In this document: in pieces, positions 60,289 through 64,000 of the stretch
How the letters are laid out: the number at the start of each line of letters is the position of its first letter
Numbering within the stretch: the first letter of the stretch is position 1
DNA from: an uncultured Pelagibacteraceae bacterium
Lineage (GTDB): Bacteria > Pseudomonadota > Alphaproteobacteria > Pelagibacterales > Pelagibacteraceae
Direction of reading: 5' to 3'
Assembly: GCA_902594705.1 (NCBI GenBank)
Contig: CACJNI010000001.1
Coordinates: 248,001-312,000 of the forward strand
DNA: 64,000 nt
The notes under the pieces: model-generated
Seen by the model: only the letters and a program-made list of their open reading frames with translations
What the model was told of the DNA's origin: nothing
Databases searched by the model: none
Made by a program: the position numbers and the translations under genes

Positions 60289-61419
60289 TTACATTCCTAA
60301 TGCTCTGTTTCTTTGAGAAATGTAAGGTGAGTCAGACAAGTTGGTCCAAGAACCAATGTCTTTTCTAGCCTGTAAGAAACTAGAGTGGATTCTCTCAGCG
60401 AGACCACTGCTTGCTCTTGTTTCCTCAAATACTTCATTAGCAGCTTTAGCAAAACCATCATAAACTTTGTCGCTAAACTTCTCTAGTTTAACACCATGAT
60501 CGTTTATTAATCTTGCAAGCGCAGCACCATTTTTAGCATTGTACTCTGACATCATAACGTCATTTTCCATCGCAGCTGCAGCTTCAATTAATAGCTGATC
60601 TGATTTTGATAAGCTTGTAAACCAAGATTTGTTAGTACCACATGCTAACATAGATCCTGGCTCGTGCATTCCAGGATAGTAGTAGTATTTAGCAGCTTCT
60701 TGGAATTTCATAGCTTCATCATTCCATGGACCTACCCACTCTGTTGCATCAATTGCACCAGAAACAAGGTTTTCGTAAATTTGTCCACCAGGAAGTGAAA
60801 CTGGAGATCCTCCAAGTTTACCGATAACTTGTCCACCTAATCCAGGCATACGCATTTTAAGACCTTTGAAGTCATTAGGGCTTCTAATTTTCTTGTTAAA
60901 CCATCCACCCATTTGAACTCCTGTGCTTCCACACATAAAGTTTTTTAGACCGAATTTGTCTGATAGTTCATCCCATAATTGTTGACCACCAGCAAATCTA
61001 ATCCATGCGTTCATTTCAGTGTAAGTGAAACCGAAAGGTACAGCTGTAAAGTAACCCCAAGCTGGATCTTTTTTAACCCAGTAGTAGTCAGCAGCGTGAT
61101 ACATTTGCGAGTTACCTGAAGCAACTTCATCAAATGAGTCAAACGCTTTAACCCTCTCGTTTGCTGCATAGTAAGTGACTTGAATTCTTCCATCACTCAT
61201 GTCTGTAATTCTTTGAGCAAATCTTTGCGCACCAGTTCCTAAACCTGGGAAATCTCTTCCCCATGTAGCTACCATAGAAGCTTCAATTCTTTCTTTGGCA
61301 ACGGCTGGAGCAGCTAAAGATGATGCAGCTACAGCAGCAACACCAGTCGCAGCAGCAGCCTTAAAGAATTTACGTCTTGAAGGAGTTTTACCCTTCAATA
61401 GTTTTTTTTCTTTAATCAT
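60289..61419 (-). CDS. dctP: TRAP transporter substrate-binding protein (DctP/TakP-like), Tat-exported
   Basis: Periplasmic binding protein of 376 residues. The N-terminus has a twin-arginine signal, SRRKFFKAAAATGVAAVAAS, followed by an AxA cleavage site near residue 41 (APAVA). VQMGGWFNKKI near 170, KGLKMRMPGLGGQVIGKLGG near 187 and the substrate-site region DATEWVGPWNDEA near 224 with YYYPGMHEPGS match the TakP-type branch, which binds 2-oxo acids with a metal ion; annotations of relatives often read mannitol/chloroaromatic. Ligand identity is inferred only. A strong ribosome-binding site (AGAGGAG, 7 nt before ATG) is unusual here and suggests high expression. A palindrome lies 91 nt upstream. 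Confidence 0.9.
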   Translation of the reverse strand: MIKEKKLLKGKTPSRRKFFKAAAATGVAAVAASSLAAPAVAKERIEASMVATWGRDFPGLGTGAQRFAQRITDMSDGRIQVTYYAANERVKAFDSFDEVASGNSQMYHAADYYWVKKDPAWGYFTAVPFGFTYTEMNAWIRFAGGQQLWDELSDKFGLKNFMCGSTGVQMGGWFNKKIRSPNDFKGLKMRMPGLGGQVIGKLGGSPVSLPGGQIYENLVSGAIDATEWVGPWNDEAMKFQEAAKYYYYPGMHEPGSMLACGTNKSWFTSLSKSDQLLIEAAAAMENDVMMSEYNAKNGAALARLINDHGVKLEKFSDKVYDGFAKAANEVFEETRASSGLAERIHSSFLQARKDIGSWTNLSDSPYISQRNRALGM

Positions 61420-61509
61420 TATTTCTCCTCTTTAAGTTAATTAACTGATGCATTTAAAGCATATATGTTTCTTAGAGTCATTTTAAAAAAGCGAGGATTT
61501 TTCACTTAA

Positions 61510-61528
61510 TTACAATCTATGATTGTAA
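61510..61528. promoter_or_regulatory. 19-bp palindrome, candidate operator for the dctP operon
   Basis: TTACAATC (61510-61517), TAT spacer, GATTGTAA (61521-61528): perfect 8-bp arms. It lies in the 126-nt gap between the amidase stop and dctP start, upstream of any dctP promoter, and is not followed by a T run, so it is not a terminator. Symmetry fits a dimeric regulator such as GntR or LysR types; none is encoded in the window. The rest of this gap shows only a weak TTTTAA-17-TATATG promoter candidate on the minus strand. Confidence 0.45.
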
Positions 61529-61545
61529 ATGTTTATGAATTATCT

Positions 61546-62844
61546 TTAATTATTGAATATTTTGGCTTGGTTTAACATGCTTAAATCTTCAAATTGTTTG
61601 CCTATAATTTGAACTCCTAAAGGCAAATTTTTTTCGCCTTTTAAAATTGGCAGTGAAATGCAGGGCACATGTGCAAGAGACCAAATCTTATTAAATTCTG
61701 GACTCCCAGTTGTCTTAAATCCTTTGTCAGCAATTCCACAACTACTTGGCGTTATAATTGCATCAAACCTTTCAAATATACTATCTAAGTTTTTTGAGTA
61801 TGTTCTCATCGCATCTAAAGCTAAAGCATAATCTTTTGCCGAATGTTTTAGTCCGTTAATAATTGCTCTCTTAATTTCTATAGAAAGTTTTCCTTTTGAA
61901 GTTTTGTAATAATGATGGAAATTTTGAGCCATCTCTGTCTCATATATAATTGTATGACAATCAATCATATCTTCAAAATATTTAGGAGCAGTCTCAACCT
62001 TTACTATTTTTTTATTATTTAAAATAAATTTATTAAATGATTTTTTTGAAATACTATCAACATTTCTCCAGCGTTTGGTTTTATAAAAAACAAATTTTGA
62101 TTTTTTTATTTTAATTTTTTTGTTAAGAAAATTAACACTTGTTGTTGTTTCATCTGCATCATCTCTAGCAAACAAAACTTTCGATAAAAGTTCTACATCA
62201 CTAATTGTTTTTCCAAATACTCCGACTTGATCCAAATTATATGATGTTTGCAAAACACCATTTCTAGAAATTAATCCATAAGTAGGTTTATAACCAACAA
62301 CTCCACAATAAGATGCTGGCCTAATTACAGATCCACCCGTTTGAGTTCCAATTGATAATGGCGCCATATCAGATGCAATAACGGCTGCAGAGCCACTAGA
62401 TGAACCCCCTGGTGTTCTTGAATAATCATGTGGGTTTTTAGTTTTCGATGGCGATAAGAATGCTAATTCACAAGTTACGGTTTTACCCATAATTATTGCT
62501 CCAGCTTTTTTTAAGAGCTCAACAATTTTAGCATCTGAATTATTCTTTTTTTTTAATTTTATTCTTGCACCATATTTTGTTGGCATTTCAGATGTTGAGA
62601 TAATATCTTTAAGTGCTACTGGTAGACCATGCAAAACCCCTAAAGATTTTAATTTTTTTCTCTGATTGTCAGATTTTTTTGCATCACTTAGTAGTTTTTT
62701 TTCATTAAAATATTCCCAAGCTTGAATATTCTTATCATATTTTTTTTTTTGATTGATATATGCTTTACAAAGTTCAACGGAAGTTAATTGTTTATTTTTA
62801 AGTTTTTTTAAAAGTTGTTGTGCTGATAAATTTAGGAGTTTCAT
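61546..62844 (-). CDS. Amidase-signature-family hydrolase
   Basis: Amidase signature enzyme (432 aa) with the Ser-cisSer-Lys triad: Lys in LPVALKDIISTSE near 77, cis-Ser in IGTQTGGSVIRPASY near 157, nucleophilic Ser in PGGSSSGSAAVIAS near 145-183. GatA-like in sequence, but gatB/gatC are not adjacent and the C-terminal part is that of small-molecule amidases. It follows the ABC ATPase gene by 7 nt, hinting that it acts on an imported amide, and precedes the dctP operon by 126 nt. Substrate unknown. Confidence 0.85.
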   Translation of the reverse strand: MKLLNLSAQQLLKKLKNKQLTSVELCKAYINQKKKYDKNIQAWEYFNEKKLLSDAKKSDNQRKKLKSLGVLHGLPVALKDIISTSEMPTKYGARIKLKKKNNSDAKIVELLKKAGAIIMGKTVTCELAFLSPSKTKNPHDYSRTPGGSSSGSAAVIASDMAPLSIGTQTGGSVIRPASYCGVVGYKPTYGLISRNGVLQTSYNLDQVGVFGKTISDVELLSKVLFARDDADETTTSVNFLNKKIKIKKSKFVFYKTKRWRNVDSISKKSFNKFILNNKKIVKVETAPKYFEDMIDCHTIIYETEMAQNFHHYYKTSKGKLSIEIKRAIINGLKHSAKDYALALDAMRTYSKNLDSIFERFDAIITPSSCGIADKGFKTTGSPEFNKIWSLAHVPCISLPILKGEKNLPLGVQIIGKQFEDLSMLNQAKIFNN

Positions 62845-62851
62845 TTATCTC

Positions 62852-63925
62852 TTAAACTAATTTTTCATCAGAATAAACGCAACATTTCTCTGGTGGAAAA
62901 TATAAATTCAATTCTCCGTCTGGTATGGGTTTTTCTCTTTCTACTTTTGACTTAATCACTAAATCACCCATTTTTCCTGTAAGGAGCTTAAAATTACCAA
63001 AGTCCTCAACTCTTGTGAGTTTAATTTTAACTGTATTACTTTTTTCTTTTTCAGCCAATTCTATGAACTCAGATCTAATTCCCAGTTTAACATTTTTATC
63101 TTTTAAATTTCCTAAATTTGAATTTGTCTTAATAGTGGTATCATTAATTTTTACTTCATGATCAGAGGATACAGTTGAATGAAAAATATTCATCGCAGGA
63201 GAGCCAATAAAATAACCGACAAAAGTTGTTTTAGGTTTTTCAAATAAATCTTTTGGCAATCCAACTTGCACGATTTCACCTTGATCCATAACAATTATAT
63301 TTTCGGCAAAAGTCATAGCTTCGTTTTGATCATGAGTTACATAAACCAATGTTGTTTTATATTGTTCATTGATTTCTTTTAAGTTTCTTCGAAGTCTAAA
63401 TTTTAAATCTGGGTCTATAACTGTAAGAGGTTCGTCCATTAAAACAGCAGCAACGTCTTCTCGAACTAAACCTCTGCCTAAAGAGATAAGTTGTTTTTGA
63501 TCAGCCGTTAATTTTCTTGCTGGTGAGTTTAAAAATGAAGATAAATTTAAAGTATCTGAAACTGCTTTTACTCTTTCTTCAATTTTTTCTTTTGTAAATT
63601 CCCTACATCTTAGTGGGAACGCTAAATTATCATAAACTGTCATTGTATTGTAAATTACTGGGAATTGGAAAACCTGTGCAATATTTCTATCTTCTGTTTT
63701 TAGATCGGTTACAGGTGTTTCATCGAATAATATTTCACCTTTTGATGGCCTCACTAGTCCAGAAACAATGTTTAACATTGTAGTTTTTCCACACCCAGAA
63801 GGTCCCAAAATTGCATACCGCTTGCCATTTTCCCAAGTCATTGAAAACGGATTAAGGGCATAAGTTGGTTTTGGATCTAGAGGATTATAAGTATGAGAAA
63901 TATTAGATAAATCAATTTTAGCCAT
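62852..63925 (-). CDS. ABC transporter ATP-binding protein, GlpT-like (glycerol/sugar type)
   Basis: ATPase of the MalK/UgpC-like importer class (357 residues from this start). Walker A is LGPSGCGKTTMLNIVSG near 43, the Q-loop AQVFQFPVIYNTMTVYDN near 86, Walker B AAVLMDEPLTVIDPDL near 160 and the H-loop VYVTHDQNEAM near 195. The C-terminal TOBE-like region spans ~240-357. The signature motif reads LTADQKQ rather than LSGGQ, as in GlpS/GlpT-type glycerol transporter ATPases. I start at 63925 (MAKID), preceded by GGAGG at 5-6 nt; an ATG 12 nt upstream contains that site. It overlaps the upstream ATPase gene by 8 nt. Confidence 0.85.
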   Translation of the reverse strand: MAKIDLSNISHTYNPLDPKPTYALNPFSMTWENGKRYAILGPSGCGKTTMLNIVSGLVRPSKGEILFDETPVTDLKTEDRNIAQVFQFPVIYNTMTVYDNLAFPLRCREFTKEKIEERVKAVSDTLNLSSFLNSPARKLTADQKQLISLGRGLVREDVAAVLMDEPLTVIDPDLKFRLRRNLKEINEQYKTTLVYVTHDQNEAMTFAENIIVMDQGEIVQVGLPKDLFEKPKTTFVGYFIGSPAMNIFHSTVSSDHEVKINDTTIKTNSNLGNLKDKNVKLGIRSEFIELAEKEKSNTVKIKLTRVEDFGNFKLLTGKMGDLVIKSKVEREKPIPDGELNLYFPPEKCCVYSDEKLV

Positions 63926-64000
63926 TTGTTCCTCCATATGGCGATGAAACTAATTTTTCATCTTCTCCAAAAGCATAAAACTTATTTGCATTAAAATTTA
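63918..64000 (-). CDS. 3' end of an upstream ABC ATPase gene (partial, cut by window edge)
   Basis: The minus-strand frame ending with TAA at 63918-63920 encodes ...NANKFYAFGEDEKLVSSPYG and ends GTNG. Its end FGEDEKLV matches the end of the next gene's protein (YSDEKLV), so it is probably the paralogous first ATPase of a GlpS/GlpT-type pair. Only about 27 codons are visible, so the identity rests on this short similarity and on the 8-nt overlap with the downstream ATPase gene. Confidence 0.6.
   Translation of the reverse strand, partial: NFNANKFYAFGEDEKLVSSPYGGTNG

Overview
The window looks like a piece of a streamlined SAR11 (Pelagibacterales, 'Candidatus Pelagibacter'-like) alphaproteobacterial chromosome. 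The evidence is the strong A+T bias, the lysine- and isoleucine-rich proteins, gene overlaps of 1-20 nt nearly everywhere, and no gene-free stretch above about 185 nt. Gene content agrees: a DMSP demethylation set (dmdA/dmdB/dmdC), a SAM-II riboswitch on metX, an F1-only atpHAGDC operon, and a TRAP transporter with a Tat-exported binding protein. I see no rRNA, tRNA, CRISPR array, insertion sequence or prophage. This is core genome rather than an accessory island.

Layout. 1-3128 (+): 3' part of trkH, an AmpG-like permease and an NlpC/P60 endopeptidase. 3130-5098 (-): tyrA and hisC. 5161-7713 (+): promoter, SAM-II riboswitch, metX, metW, gloB. 7724-14283 (+): rplU, rpmA, obg, proB, proA, nadD, rsfS, ctpA, rppH. 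14276-19061 (-): F1 ATP synthase operon, preceded by a good promoter; then priA (-) and a lone methyltransferase (+, 21171-21815).

21819-46995 is about 25 kb read entirely from the minus strand. In transcription order it runs ffh, rpsP, trmD, rplS, leuC, leuD, leuB, dmdC, dmdB, dmdA, asd, sdhC, sdhD, sdhA, sdhB, mmsA, mdh, sucC, sucD, sucA, sucB, lpd. It joins translation and secretion genes to leucine synthesis, DMSP catabolism, and the TCA cycle from 2-oxoglutarate to oxaloacetate. A compact, pseudoknotted structured RNA (46996-47100) precedes ffh. Divergent from it are dapF and ftsY (+).

48889-52400 (-): a secreted protein of unknown function, an alpha/beta hydrolase, an EamA transporter and an MFS transporter. 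Divergent at only 30 bp is a plus-strand trio: gamma-glutamyltransferase-like enzyme, AMP-forming acyl-CoA ligase and PanE-like reductase. 56544-61419 (-): TRAP transporter dctP-[terminator hairpin]-dctQ-dctM, whose DctM carries a ~330-residue helical tail. 61546-64000 (-): an amidase and two ABC ATPase genes (one cut by the window edge) resembling the GlpS/GlpT pair of glycerol importers.

Most notable observations: (1) the SdhC and SdhD subunits appear to have lost both axial histidines that bind heme b (SdhC Gln79, SdhD Phe63; SdhD has no histidine at all); (2) the ffh leader RNA has mutually supporting helices and a 7-bp loop-to-tail pseudoknot; (3) the DctM coiled-coil extension; (4) an 8-bp-arm palindrome upstream of dctP; (5) rimM is missing from the rpsP-trmD-rplS cluster.
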